Of a DNA stretch of 64,000 nucleotides, positions 1-10,779 are shown in pieces (position 1 is the stretch's first letter; every line of letters begins with the position of its first letter). This DNA is from Vigna angularis. Its lineage: Eukaryota; Streptophyta; Magnoliopsida; Fabales; Fabaceae. The notes under the pieces are model-generated. The model was not told the origin of the DNA. It was given only the letters and a program-made list of their open reading frames with translations, and did not search any database. The position numbers and the translations under genes are program-made. The stretch spans positions 13,144,001-13,208,000 of the forward strand of contig NC_068974.1 of NCBI RefSeq assembly GCF_016808095.1, given 5' to 3'.

Positions 1-578
1 TAGAAAAAATGAAAGTAACATTACCATATACTAACATACAAACCACAACAACGTAACTGAAAACATCAGAAGTGATTATGTTTACACTATGTGATATAGA
101 CATGTATCTGACACAGTATTGCACACACAACTAACGATTGTTCAAGAGTTTCTATTTCTTAGTCGAGCAGTGAGTGTTTATGACACAAGTCTCTGCAACA
201 TTTGACAATATTATCATTACTTCAAGACACCATCTTTCTTCACACAACATAGAAGGAGTTGGAAATTTAATTTCCATGACCAAATTGAAAAGGTGTGGAC
301 TACGTGAAACAAATGGGGCTCATATAAGACCACATACACTGCAATGTTACTGAATTAACCCTTGGAAGCAATCCAGCAATCATGGTACCAAACAACAAAC
401 AAAAGTTCTAAAATAAACAAAGTTGACCATGGGCCATGTAACATTAAATTATTCGGATCTTTGTTAATTATGCAAAAGAGTAAGTAAGTCGATGACCCCA
501 TGCCATGATGTTAACTCGTGAGTGAAGTGTCGACAACGGGAGTCTGTAAATCGCAAGTGAGATTAAGCCCAATGAAGC
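1..578. other. unassigned AT-rich DNA
   Basis: I see no supported gene, RNA or transposon end here. A 98-residue minus-strand open frame reaches into this stretch, but it has no recognisable motif and lies opposite the imperfect repeats described next. Confidence 0.4.
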
Positions 579-1030
579 TTGCGGAGGGGCGATGGAACTA
601 CAATAGCGGTTGTCTACCTGACGTCGCGATTGAAGCACAATGGAGGAGGCGAACTCCGGCAACCCACACCTATGGCTGTTGGAGAAGATCACTGTGAGGG
701 CGATTCTCGAGCTAACGTCGCGGTTGAAGCACAATGGAGGGAGGCGAATTTCGACAACCCACACTTACGCCTCTTGGAGATGCCAGGGTTCTCAGATTGG
801 GGAAATCACAAAATGAAGGGATTAGGGCTTTCGTGCGAAATGAAAATGTGAGAGGGAGTACCTGACTTTCACCCTAATTGATCAAAGAAAATGGAGGCAC
901 GTGAACTCCAGTAGCAACCACCTATGCTCCTTGAAGAAGATGAGTGTGAGGGTTCTGAGATTGGGGAAATCAGAGAAGGGGTTGAGGGAATAAGGGTTTC
1001 CATACGAAATGAGAATGTGAGAGGAAATAC
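579..1030. repeat. imperfect internal repeats, unknown element
   Basis: Blocks recur in order. A segment beginning GTCGCGRTTGAAGCACAATGG-like appears near 622 and 717. A GATTGGGGAAATCA block appears near 796 and 960. A CGAAATGA..ATGTGAGAGG block follows each of the latter. A short plus-strand open frame (579-851) spans two units and is probably incidental. The layout resembles the region just inside the right end of the CACTA element at 39954-44104, so this may be the inside of an old CACTA relative, but that is only an inference. Confidence 0.4.
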
Positions 1031-1059
1031 TCTCATTTTGGGTCTAAATCATCGAAGAT

Positions 1060-1160
1060 ATTATGGACGGTCAAGACCCGTTGGTAATTTATTTCACTAA
1101 AACATTACCGAAGGTGTTAAGCCCTTCAGTAATATTTCGTCGGTAAATACTGAAGTGTTA
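1060..1160. repeat. possible decayed CACTA subterminal repeats
   Basis: TTACCGAAGG, CCCTTCAGTAAT and CGTCGGTAAATAC resemble the TTACCGAAGG / CCTTCGGTAA subterminal motifs of the CACTA elements at 39954 and 56454. No clean CACTA terminus or TSD is visible, so the end has decayed or the similarity is short. Confidence 0.35.
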
Positions 1161-1439
1161 ATAATGTTTTGTTCTAATTTATTTTAGAATTATTTAATGA
1201 TGTTAAATAATTGGGAGTTAAAGAAGAGTTAATCAATTTGTTGCATAAAGAAGAAGAGTTACATTACAACCACGTAGACACATTAAATAATTCTAAAATA
1301 AATTAAACCAATACACTATTAATGGTTATGCTAAATTAGAATATTTGAAATCAAAACAATATTAATAAGAAATTAAATTATGAAAAAAATTAACAAGATA
1401 ATATTTTGTGAAATACAAATATGAAAGCATTTGGTCATG

Positions 1440-1806
1440 CTAAATTAGAAGTAATAATTACTTTAACCAAGACAATTAACTGTATTCAAAATTAATTATG
1501 TTTATTTCTAATTCATTAACTTCCAATGATTTTACAATAAATAGAATTACCTTCAATTATTTTATAAAAAATTATTCTAAAAGCGTTTATCTATTTCTTT
1601 GTATTATTATTTTGTAATAAAAATATTCAAAATAAAATATTTTATCACAAATTTTAGAATATTATTATGTTTTTTTTATTGTAAATAAAACCAAATTCAT
1701 ATTTATATCTATTTCCAATATAATTTATAGTATCCTAAATATTATATCTTAAATCGTTTTATTAAAATTCTCTACGAAATCTAATGCTGATTAGATATAC
1801 TCAAAT
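1440..1806. repeat. left half of AT-rich segment shared with 19692-20416
   Basis: Stretches such as ATGATTTTACAA and TATCTATTTCTTTGTATTA occur in the same order here and at about 19740-20035. The match resumes at 4623 after the inserted LTR element. The copy near 20033 is therefore an uninterrupted version of this site. The identity of the segment is unknown. Confidence 0.7.
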
Positions 1807-2180
1807 TGTTTCGGTGTACATTTTCTTGTGTGTCTCTGTTGCTCCTGGATGTCTGGGATGCTTGCATTTCTTCAACTGTTGTCCTTCGTATTCACCAAAG
1901 GAGGGGGAGGTACCTGCAAAGATACTCCGACGTTCAAGTCAGATATGAGTTATGGAGCTGAAGCTCAGAAGAGAGTAATTGGATACTGCTCTGAAATATT
2001 ATTCAGGATCTCTAGAGCATAAAAAGAACGTACCTGGACTTGGGTCCTGTCACTGTATTTATAAAGAATAAAAATAACCACCTTACCTAAAAGTGTGGTT
2101 AGTGGCTTTGACTGATATTTTAACTGTCTAAAATATCTAAGATATTTATGTTATTACATAAATATCCTTACTACATAACA
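1807..2180 (+). repeat. left LTR of element H
   Basis: 374 bp, TG..CA ends, near-identical to 4249-4622. It contains a TATA-like TATTTATAAA at 2056-2065, which suggests transcription toward the interior. A 64-codon open frame inside the LTR has no known motif. Confidence 0.88.
2056..2065 (+). promoter_or_regulatory. TATA-like box in element H LTR
   Basis: TATTTATAAA lies about 115 bp before the LTR end and is repeated at 4498-4507 in the right LTR. The role is inferred from position and sequence only. Confidence 0.45.
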
Positions 2181-2429
2181 TGCCCCCCAAGTCCGAGTTA
2201 ACCGTTGACGTGGTAACTATAGGACTTATGAGTTTGAGGGAGGCTGTCTTTGCTGTAATTAGAGAGCGTGTTCCTGGTCATTGCTCATGTGTGGATTGAT
2301 CGTGACCGAGTGGTTGAATTTGATGGACCAAAAGGAGGCGAAGCCAAACGGCAAAAAGCTGGAGCAAGTGAGGCCGAACGTGAGGATACGTATGACCGAG
2401 CGGTGGAGGCCGAGTGGCATGCGAGGCCG

Positions 2430-2690
2430 ATCATGAGGACGCTCTTTGACAATTGAATGTTGAGCGTTGAGGCCGAACGACTGACTGATTGGACGCTCGC
2501 TGACAATTGAATGTCGAGCGTTGAAGCCGAACGACTGACTGAGTGGACGTTCGTTGATAATCGAATGTCGAGCGTTGAGGCCGAACGACTGACCGAGTGG
2601 ACGCTCGCTGATAATTGTTTGTCGAGCGTTGAGGCCGAACGCTGACTGAGTGGGCGCTCGTTAACCATTGAATGTCGAGCGTTGAGTGTG
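2430..2690. repeat. element H hairpin repeats, left block
   Basis: A unit of about 52-56 bp recurs. Each unit carries an inverted repeat ACGCTCG ... CGAGCGT around a 15-nt loop (for example stems 2493-2499 and 2515-2521, then near 2549, 2600 and 2655). The copy at about 2439 has a mutated stem. Plus- and minus-strand open frames through the repeats are by-products. Confidence 0.75.
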
Positions 2691-3125
2691 TCCCTTTGTT
2701 CGATGCACCTGGGTGTTCTAGGGCGAACATCGGCCAGCGGGAGTGTATCCCTTTATGCACGTGTTGCTCGATGCAGCTGGGTGTTCTAGGGCGAACATCG
2801 GCCAGCGGGAGTGTATCCCTTTATGCACGTGTTGCTCGATGCAGCTGGGTGTTCTAGGGCGAACATCGGCCAGCGGGAGTGTATCCCTTTATGCACGTGT
2901 TGCTCGATGCAGCTGGGTGTTCTAGGGCGAACATCGGCCAGCGGGAGTGTATCCCTTTATGCACGTGTTGCTCGATGCAGCTGGGTGTTCTAGGGCGAAC
3001 ATCGGCCAGCGGGAGTGTATCCCTTTATGCACGTGTTGCTCGATGCAGCTGGGTGTTCTAGGGCGAACATCGGCCAGCGGGAGTGTATCCCTTTATGCAC
3101 GTGTGTGTTCTTGGGCGAACATCTG
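2689..3125. repeat. 68-bp tandem array
   Basis: Five complete units start at 2743, 2811, 2879, 2947 and 3015, each 68 bp and apparently identical. Partial or diverged units lie at 2689-2742 and 3083-3125. 68 is not a multiple of three, so overlapping 60-residue open frames appear in register with the period; they are not genes. Identity between units points to recent expansion or homogenisation. Confidence 0.92.
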
Positions 3126-3289
3126 CTGGGTTTAGAAGTGCTTCAGGATGATCGGCTTTCAAGTGTCCGCTTTTATGTACAAGATATGTTTATCTGCACT
3201 GTAAGAAATAATATTAAGCATGTAGGCATATGGATTTTGATCAAGTTGCAAACCTGGTGGCCGAACGTTAATAGGACGTGCTGTAGATA

Positions 3290-4245
3290 GTCGAGCTGTA
3301 GATGTCGAGAGGCCGAGTGTGAGGACGAACGGCTGAATGCTTGGTCGCTCGTCCACAGGTATTGTCGAGCGTTCGACTCCTTGAACGTCGAGGTCGAACG
3401 TTGGCAGTTGGGCGCTCGCACACACTGATTGTCGAGCGTGCGAGCAGGAACGTCGAGGCCGAACATCGAGCGTTCGAGCAGGAACATCGAGGCTGAACGT
3501 TGGCTGTTGGGCGCTCGCACACACTGATTGTCGAGCGTGCGAGCAGGAACGTCGATCGCGCGAACGGGAACGTCGAGTCCGAACGTCGAGCGTGCGAGCA
3601 AGAACGTCGAGGCCGAGCGTCGAGCGTGCAAGCAGGAACGTCGATGACCGGTGGAGAGGCCATGGATGGCCGAGCGGTGGTGACGGAGTGAACGAACGTT
3701 GAGGATGGAGTGGACGAACATTAGTGACCGAGTGGACGAACGTCGGGAATGATTTGAATGTTCGTCGCGTTGTTTGTAGAGCGGCCTAAACCAAGTGGAG
3801 AGTCGAGCGGGTGGGCGAGAGGACGGTTTGAGCGCTCGTCACATTGATTCTCGAGCGGTTTGTTAACGCTCGTCTTGAAAATTTGTCGAGCGATAGAGAT
3901 CGAACGTCCTCACAACCGAAAGGCCGAGCGCAAGGCTGATTGCGGGACGTCTCAGGACGAACGTCCTTGACGTACGCGAGTCTGAACTTGCGGCGCTTCA
4001 GGACGAACGGTTGTCTGTTGAACGCTCGTCCACAGGCACTGTCGAGCGTTTAAGTCCGAAGGGTGATGACGAACGGTCTGCTTATTGAACGGTCGTCCAC
4101 ATTGAGTGGGAGCGTTCGGATATAAAGACGAGGACGAGCGGCTGCTGTTTGAACGCTCGTCCACATTGAGTGTCGAGCGTTCGTTTCCGAAGGATGAGGA
4201 CGAACGTCCGGCTGTTTGGACGCTCGTACACATGAGTTGTCGCCA
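3290..4245. repeat. element H hairpin repeats, right block
   Basis: CpG-rich repeats built on GAACGTCGAGG, CGAGCGTGCGAGCAGG and hairpins such as GAACGCTCG ... CGAGCGTTC (about 4150-4182). Stem-loops are visible near 3345, 3410, 3510, 3830, 3867, 4021 and 4151; a decayed one is near 4086. Intact CpGs in an AT-rich methylated plant genome fit a young insertion. Confidence 0.75.
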
Positions 4246-4248
4246 AAA

Positions 4249-4622
4249 TGTTTCGGTGTACATTTTCTTGTGTGTCTCTGTTGCTCCTGGATGTCTGGGA
4301 TGCTTGCATTTCTTCAACTATTGTCCTTCGTATTCACCAAAGGAGGGGGAGGTACCTGCAAAGATACTCCGACGTTCAAGTCAGATATGAGTTATGGAGC
4401 TGAAGCTCAGAAGAGAGTAATTGGATACTGCTCTGAAATATTATTCAGGATCTCTAGAGCATAAAAAGAACGTACCTGGACTTGGGTCCTGTCACTGTAT
4501 TTATAAAGAATAAAAATAACCACCTTACCTAAAAGTGTGGTTAGTGGCTTTGACTGATATTTTAACTGTCTAAAATATCTAAGATATTTATGTTATTACA
4601 TAAATATCCTTACTACATAACA
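4249..4622 (+). repeat. right LTR of element H
   Basis: 374 bp, same ends and order as 1807-2180, followed directly by the TSD CAAAT at 4623-4627. The only difference I noticed is A at 4320. Confidence 0.88.
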
Positions 4623-5060
4623 CAAATCATTATATACATTAAAACATATAATATATTATATAATCAATTTATCGTCATTAGCATATCAATATATATTAAA
4701 AGCTTGTGTTATGAATATGTTATAATAAACAAGTTGTTTATTATAATTAATGTACGTTATTATAAAATTGACATTTGTTTAATAATACATTATTACAAAA
4801 TAAAACATGCACCCAGTTAATTAGACATAATTTTATTGTATAAGAAATTAGCTTGTTTGACTTATGGATAACAATTTATATAATAAATTCAATTTTAAAT
4901 TTTTACAAATTTGAATATTTTTATTTAAATTCTTACTTATAAATAATAGAAATTTAATTAAAGTATTTTAAAAATGTAAGGAAAAACCCTTCTAATTAAA
5001 ATTTAACTATAATAATAATAAATATTAAAAAAATACAACACATAATTAAATTAATAAATA
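4623..5060. repeat. right half of AT-rich segment shared with 19692-20416
   Basis: It continues the segment interrupted at 1806 (TTATATACATTAAAACATAT and onward), matching about 20030-20400. Nothing coding is seen. Confidence 0.7.
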
Positions 5061-5480
5061 AATAATACATTTCTTGAAATTAAATATTTAATATCATAAA
5101 ATACATTTAATTAATATTTCCTAACGCACGTACGCCTGTTTTTCAGATGGTACATATTTTAGCAATCAGTATCGAGTTTTAGTAGACAAAAATATCCTTA
5201 TATATCATGGATTCTAAGTTTTAAGGTTAAGGGTATTTTAATAATTTTCATTCTCAAAACTTAAAAAAAAAAAAAGAAACCCTCAAACCCTTGCTCACCT
5301 CCCTCATTCCTCTCAACCCTTTCTCTTTCATTTCTCTCACTCCAACATTTTCTCTGTCATGCTATGGTAGCCCCAACTAAAAAAACACTGGTTGTTAAAC
5401 AATCTTACAAAAAATGATTTTATAATGATTTGAAATGAATTTGAAGAAGAAATACCAAACAATGGCTGGAATAATTATTA
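5061..5480. other. unassigned AT-rich and pyrimidine-rich DNA
   Basis: Holds a poly-A run near 5262 and a CT-rich stretch at 5280-5360. I see no gene or transposon boundary. Confidence 0.35.
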
Positions 5481-6300
5481 TGCACTAGAAAAATGTCCCT
5501 AGTTTGGTGGTTTAACACTCAATTTCGTATGGAAGTGATTCAAAAGCACAATTGACTGTTTAAGAAACTTTCTTTAATGATTTGAAATGTGTCTAAACTC
5601 TGAAATGAGTTATAAATCGCTTGCAACTCAAAATCAGTACTCCATTTACATTTTTTTAACCCAAAAAGTGATGGTTTAGAAAGCAAATTTGCACATAGGC
5701 CATAATATGATTAAATGAACTGTGCTAGCAAGTTTCACACATCAAATTAAACTTGTTCAAGCTTTTCAACAACACAGAAACAACATAAACCGAAATCACA
5801 CCTTGCTATGGCCAATTATGTAGTAAAAAAATTCCATCACACCACCAAAATAAGGTTTCCAAGAATCTAAAGGTTTAAGCAATAGTGAAAATAACTCAAA
5901 GAAGTATGAATGCACTGAACTAAGCTAGAATTAGAATGCTTAGTATGTCCAAACTCAGAATAGACCAAACAAAAAATATTAGCACGGTGAATTGCTGGAA
6001 TTAAAAACTGAACAGTGAGATGCTATTAATTGTGAGCAACCAAGTTATGAAAATTGCATTTCATTACTTGCAATGGTCTGCTACACTTTTATCAACCTTC
6101 AACAACATCAACCAAGTTTGTATAAAGGCAGGCGTCTTACAAGAAGGAGAAGAGGAGGCCGTTATTGAAGAACAATGATCCCAAGTGCTACTATCTTCAC
6201 TACTCTTCTTTCGCCCTTCAAAGTAAATTGTAACCTTGGATCTAATCTTTCTCTTCCTACAATTCATTTTAGTGATTGATGAATTATTTTAAGGTGTAGG
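5480..6300. repeat. diverged segment shared with the CACTA interior (41390-42620)
   Basis: Collinear similarity to 41390-42620. Shared phrases include TTTGGTGGTTT near the start, CTTGTTCAAGCTTT, GCTATRGCCAATT, ACTAAACTAAGCTA-like text, and ATTGCATTYCATTGCTT near the end. A 67-residue Lys/Ser-rich minus-strand frame (6064-6267) is present only here and is not recognised. It is probably part of an old CACTA-type element; no ends are preserved. Confidence 0.6.
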
Positions 6301-8400
6301 TTTGAAGGCTGATGAAAAGTTAATGAATTTGGGATCAAGGAATTTTTTCTATGCTTAAAGCCAACGTCTTCTTCTTGTTATAAGAAAGAGAATATGGCAA
6401 TTGATTATGCATTTCTCCGGCCACATCAGCAGATGAAACGATGAGCGTGGGGATTTTAGGTGGGGACGGAGGTCAACAGGAAAGAGAAAAAACTGCACAA
6501 TAGAGGAGAGAAGAAAAAAAAAATACGCCACATCAGCATGAAGTTAACGTCGTTCACTATAAAAATAACCTATTTTACTAGAGGTTTGTTTATGGGGGTT
6601 TTATAAACCCTTACTACTTTCCGCAGTAATAGTTAAAATCCGCAGTTAGATTTTGTATTTTATTTTTTAATAATTTTTTGACACTTTTAAAGCAACCATA
6701 ATTTTTCTTTTGTCGCGCCTCAAGTTTTCGTTCGCACCTCAAGTCTTTGTTCGCCATTTCTTCTTTAGAAAGTTCGCCTCGACTTCTCCTTTTTCTCTTC
6801 GCAGGCTTCACATCTTGCTTTATCCAACCTTCTCGTCTTGATGTTTTCATCTTCACAACCTTCCCTTTCGTTTTCTTTGTTTCACTTTGCAATTCCTAAT
6901 TTGATATGCAAGCTTCTCTTTCTTTTTCGTTTTTGTTTCTATCCTTTTCTATCTTCGATTTGTTTCTATTTCAGTCGCCATTTTCATTTCCATAAATCAT
7001 TGAATGTATCTTTCTATGCATTATTGTGAACCGAAACAACCGGTAGTTGAAGCAACCCCTTGTTTGGCTCCGCGAGTTTTCTAGAGTGGTGCCTCATCAA
7101 TGGTAGTTCATTTTAATTTGTCTATTGAAGCATTAGCAAATAAGAATTCGTTACTAATAATTTCCAGAATAATTCATTGTTGTTGTTTGTGTAGATTCTA
7201 GGGTATTCCCCATTAATATCTTGGGAATTCAATTGACAGAAGTATTCATGATTCGCAATAATGCTAATATGAAAAGATTTATCCTCATCATTTTGAAACT
7301 TCTAATTCTTTTTTAGTTTATCTATCATCTACCTAATCTGTCATTTCTATGACTTTGAAGCATCATATATTATGCTAGTTAAAAGGATTCATTTTATTTT
7401 TTTGCATGTGTTGTTTGTGTGTTCAGTAGTAGATAGTGCGGTTGCAACTGTTTGTGCTATATATCATAAAGGCAAGATATTTCATTTACTCATCTTTGAA
7501 CACATAGTTTGAACACTTTTATCTTCCTTTCAATGTACTGCAATATGCGTTATTTTTTGTAGTGTATATCTCTGCATACCATTACAAACACTTCTTATGT
7601 AGATCCAGATTATGGTGTTATTGAATCCACAACTTTGAAGTTTAGACAAAGTTAGAATGAGTTTCTAGCTTAGTTGGCATAATGCTTGTCAGAATTAAGG
7701 ATTTAATTATATCATATTTGTTCTGTGTGTTCTGTTAACCTAGTTTTCTCCTTTTTTTTCTCATCAACTGTTTGATTTTCCAATAATATGTAACAGGAAG
7801 GGTAAAAGCTATATGCTTTAAAGCTTTTGTTGTTTTTGACTAATGTTTCACCTTGGTAGGTTGGGTTTGTTACTAGTATTTGTTGCACTTGTTTTCTGAT
7901 AAGATGTGATTGGTGAGTTCCTTCCCATTTAAAGCTACTGTATTTATTTGAAGTTATTGTTTTCTGACATGATGTTTGTTTTCACCTTTGATGTAGCTTG
8001 CATTTTCTGTATTTGATAAGAATACAGATCTTGATGTCTTGAACCATCCCATTCTTAATCTGGTTTACTATTTGGTAAGTCAACTTCTTGTATTTCTTTG
8101 CCAGGGAATAATGTTTAATTGTTGCATTAAATTTCTCTATTAAACCAATGACTAAAGAAAAACGGGAAAATCCTAACCGATGGGCACCAGCACCAGTTAA
8201 GGAGTAAAATAGAAACTTTTCACACAACATAAGATACAAATGCTAACGAGTGGCAACTTGTTAAAATGAGTAAACATCTTAACTAATAATTATATGGATG
8301 CATTCTACTTTATACTCCTTGTTACTAACCCAATCAAATTTCTTACTTAGCAATCTCTTATCTACAATTTGTATTATTTGTATACCATGTTTTATTCTTT
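6301..8400. other. unassigned, intron-like DNA
   Basis: No long open frame. T-rich intron-like text alternates with short coding-like stretches bordered by AG and GT. One example is 7998-8072, which stays open and ends at GTAAGT; its product is not recognised. These could be remnants of the same decayed gene as 8413-8551, but the link is unproven. Confidence 0.3.
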
Positions 8401-8412
8401 GATAAATTACCT

Positions 8413-8551
8413 ACAGGAAAGTTATCCACATTGTTGGCCCAAAGTATGCAATTAAGTACCATAATGTTGCAGAGAATGCTTTAAGTCATTGTATTTATAT
8501 GGAGGCAAAGAAATATCCCTGAGAACTAGCTGCACATGGAGTTATAAGTGA
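8413..8551 (+). pseudogene. macro-domain (GDAP2/Appr-1-p type) exon remnant
   Basis: After a 3' splice-like CTACAG the frame reads KVIHIVGPKYAIKYH, then AENALSHC, then IYMEAKKYP, a stop, and ELAAHGVI. This order matches the macro domain of the plant GDAP2-like protein family (macro domain followed by a CRAL-TRIO/SEC14-like domain), which bind or hydrolyse ADP-ribose derivatives. Compared with what I know of the family, about twenty residues between ALSHC and IY are missing, and an Arg codon after the Pro has become TGA. No other recognisable macro or CRAL-TRIO exon is seen nearby, so this is a decayed fragment and cannot give a working protein. Confidence 0.7.
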
Positions 8552-10265
8552 GGTTTTATGTTGTCATGATTTTAGTTTATCAGTTTATTCCTTTTGATGT
8601 TGCAAGCTAATGCATGATTTATTAGGAAACCTCATGGGAAGTTGAGAGCGAAATTACTTTTGGGAATTATTACTACATGATCATTGTTGTTTCATTTCTT
8701 CCTTACATAAAGTAAATGAAGCACTGATAATAATCTTGTAATTATGTAATATATTGTATATAGGGAAATAATATAGTATATAGAACAGAGTCCACACTTA
8801 AACCAATGATCTCAGAAAGGATTATGAGTAGCTTATAACAATCTTCATATTGTTGAATTCTCTTGTCTAGATAAACATCTGCAATTGGATGCTCAGTTGC
8901 GTTTATGGGAAAGAAGAAAACATCAGGGAAAAGGATCACTAGTTTTCAGGTTGTTTACTTCTCACTCTTTTTCTCGTTTGGAATTTGCTTTTCTAGGACA
9001 CCCCCTATACAAAATTATTGAAGGCTGATCATTAATCACATCATATATGATTAGTTTTTGCAGTTTTCACCAACTAACCCTAGGAAATTATTGGTTGCAA
9101 TTGAAAGAAAGAATGCATGCAGCATCTCAAACTTTCATCTTAAATCTCACTCCATAGGTTAATCCATTTCTCATTTTCATTTGATTTTTTTTAGTTTTTT
9201 CCCTTTGTCTTGTTTTTTCTTTTCTGAAAGAAGCTAAGGGTAGTTTGTTGCATGTTCTTTGGTAACACAAATTTTTGTTTTCAGGTGATCAGGTGCAACC
9301 AGAAAGTAGACCAGTATATTGTGCCTATCCTGATTTATGGCCATTTTGGTCTTTCATGGAAAGTTAAAGTTGGTGCAAGAAATATTTTAAAAAGGCACTT
9401 CTGCTTTCTGAAATATATTTCAAATTGCATAGGTTATTTGAGTGTATACTTTATTATACAACATCCATTTAAATTCCTCAAATGATGATTACACAGTAAA
9501 GCTTAGGGGCATCATGACATTTTTCCTTAAGTATAGTATCTGTTGCTTTGTTTTCTTGATAGAGTTTTCTAGCAGTTGTCCATATGATTTTTTAACTGAA
9601 TTGATTTAAATGAGTCAAATTGACTTCGAAACGTCATTTGCTCTTTACAGGCAAGATATTAAATGCATTCCAGTGGATGGTGTATTATCAGGTGTTGTGT
9701 TTTCTTTTCTGGCTGCATGATTATTTCAATCATAAATCATGGTTTATAAATAAGTAATTTGTCTAGGAATTTGATTTCATTTTAGTAGGTGCCAAAATGT
9801 TTTCCAATCAGTTTGACGACTTCTTTGTCTTTGTTGCCGAGAAGGATGATACCAGAGAATTAAAGGTATCACAAAATATTTAATTGAAATAATAAAAAAA
9901 GTGATAACATCCATAGAGAATAGAAAAAAGGGAGAGGCAAAGGTGTAGCATGGAGGAGATACATAGCTCAAAAAATAATGATAGGGTGGTATTATGGATC
10001 AAATCAATACCTTGGAAGACTTCTATAATTATGCCAAAAAATGCATTTTAAATTAAAGCTTTATGGTCACAAACATATCCACAAGTCTTCTATGTTTCTT
10101 CTACTTTCACAACGTGTCAATAAAAAGTTGAATGCTTAATATCCATTATAAGTTTTCACATTTAATAAACTAGAAAATCACATGTAAGGCCAGTTAAATT
10201 TGATAGTGAAATTTTAAAGTTGATAATTAATTGCAAAAGTAGGTGATTTTCAAGATAGTATTCGT
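8552..10265. other. unassigned DNA with possible exon remnants
   Basis: A short open stretch at about 9786-9866 (containing QFDDFFVFVAEKDD) ends at a possible GT donor, and another begins after CAG near 9285. Neither is recognised. The rest looks intronic or intergenic. The copia element begins at 10266. Confidence 0.3.
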
Positions 10266-10455
10266 TGTTAGCAAAATAATGAAGAAGAAATTTTGATGAT
10301 GCACAAATCAAGTCAAGAACAACCATGACTCATGAAGAATGATCTTTGAAGACTTGTAACCTTTTGTAATAATTGTATAAACATAGGAAAATTAGTAGCT
10401 TCATGTATGCATTCAAAAGTGATGTAAAAAATAAACCAAAAGCAAAAACTGTGCA

Positions 10456-10724
10456 GTGCTAATCGATTAACAGAGGGTGTTAATCGATTAGCGTTAATCG
10501 ATTAACAAGGGCTGTTAATCGATTGTTCCAGTGCGCCATGGAGAAGCCCAGCAGTTCAGTGCTAATCGATTAACAGAGGGTGTTAATCGATTAGCGTTAA
10601 TCGATTAACAAGGGCTGTTAATCGATTAACAAGGTGAACGTTTGAAAAACTAGCTGTTTTTAGAGCCGTTGAAGTATCCGTTGGGTTGTTAATCGATTAA
10701 CCACTGTAGCTAATCGATTAACAC
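10456..10724. promoter_or_regulatory. palindrome cluster in copia LTR U3
   Basis: About ten copies of TAATCGATTA, several extended to the perfect 14-bp palindrome GTTAATCGATTAAC, lie 50-320 bp upstream of the TATA box. A block of about 68 bp is duplicated (from about 10456 and about 10557). Sireviruses are known for palindromic motif clusters in their LTRs; here the motif is ATCGAT-centred. Binding of a homodimeric plant factor is an inference. Confidence 0.7.
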
Positions 10725-10771
10725 TGTCAGAAAGGCTGAAAACGAAAAATGGAGGAGCCTTTGGATGAGTG

Positions 10772-10779
10772 TATAAATA
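10772..10779 (+). promoter_or_regulatory. TATA box, copia 5' LTR
   Basis: TATAAATA is followed by a pyrimidine-rich leader. It is conserved in copy 2 (CTATTTATAG at 58011-58020 on the plus strand). It is the likely promoter for the genomic RNA. Confidence 0.7.

Larger units (their letters stand above)
1807..4622 (+). mobile_element. non-autonomous LTR retrotransposon (element H)
   Basis: Two 374-bp LTRs (1807-2180 and 4249-4622) begin TGTTTCGG and end CATAACA, and are flanked by a 5-bp TSD CAAAT (1802-1806 and 4623-4627). The 2.07-kb interior encodes no gag or pol. It consists of GC-rich, CpG-rich hairpin repeats and a 68-bp tandem array. No typical tRNA primer site beginning TGG follows the left LTR (the sequence is TGCCCCCC) and no clear polypurine tract precedes the right LTR. 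The LTRs differ at only one position that I noticed (G at 1878, A at 4320), so insertion is recent. Mobilisation must have used proteins from another element. Strand is tentative, from the TATA-like box in the LTR. Confidence 0.85.

Noticed and set aside
2689..3125. Regular 68-bp repeats that could suggest a CRISPR-like array or a repeat protein
   Set aside because: There are no unique spacers, units are directly adjacent, the period is not a multiple of three and the setting is a plant LTR element.
6614..6892. 92-codon Lys/Arg-rich minus-strand frame
   Set aside because: It is the complement of a CT-rich stretch with no domain; low-complexity composition explains it.
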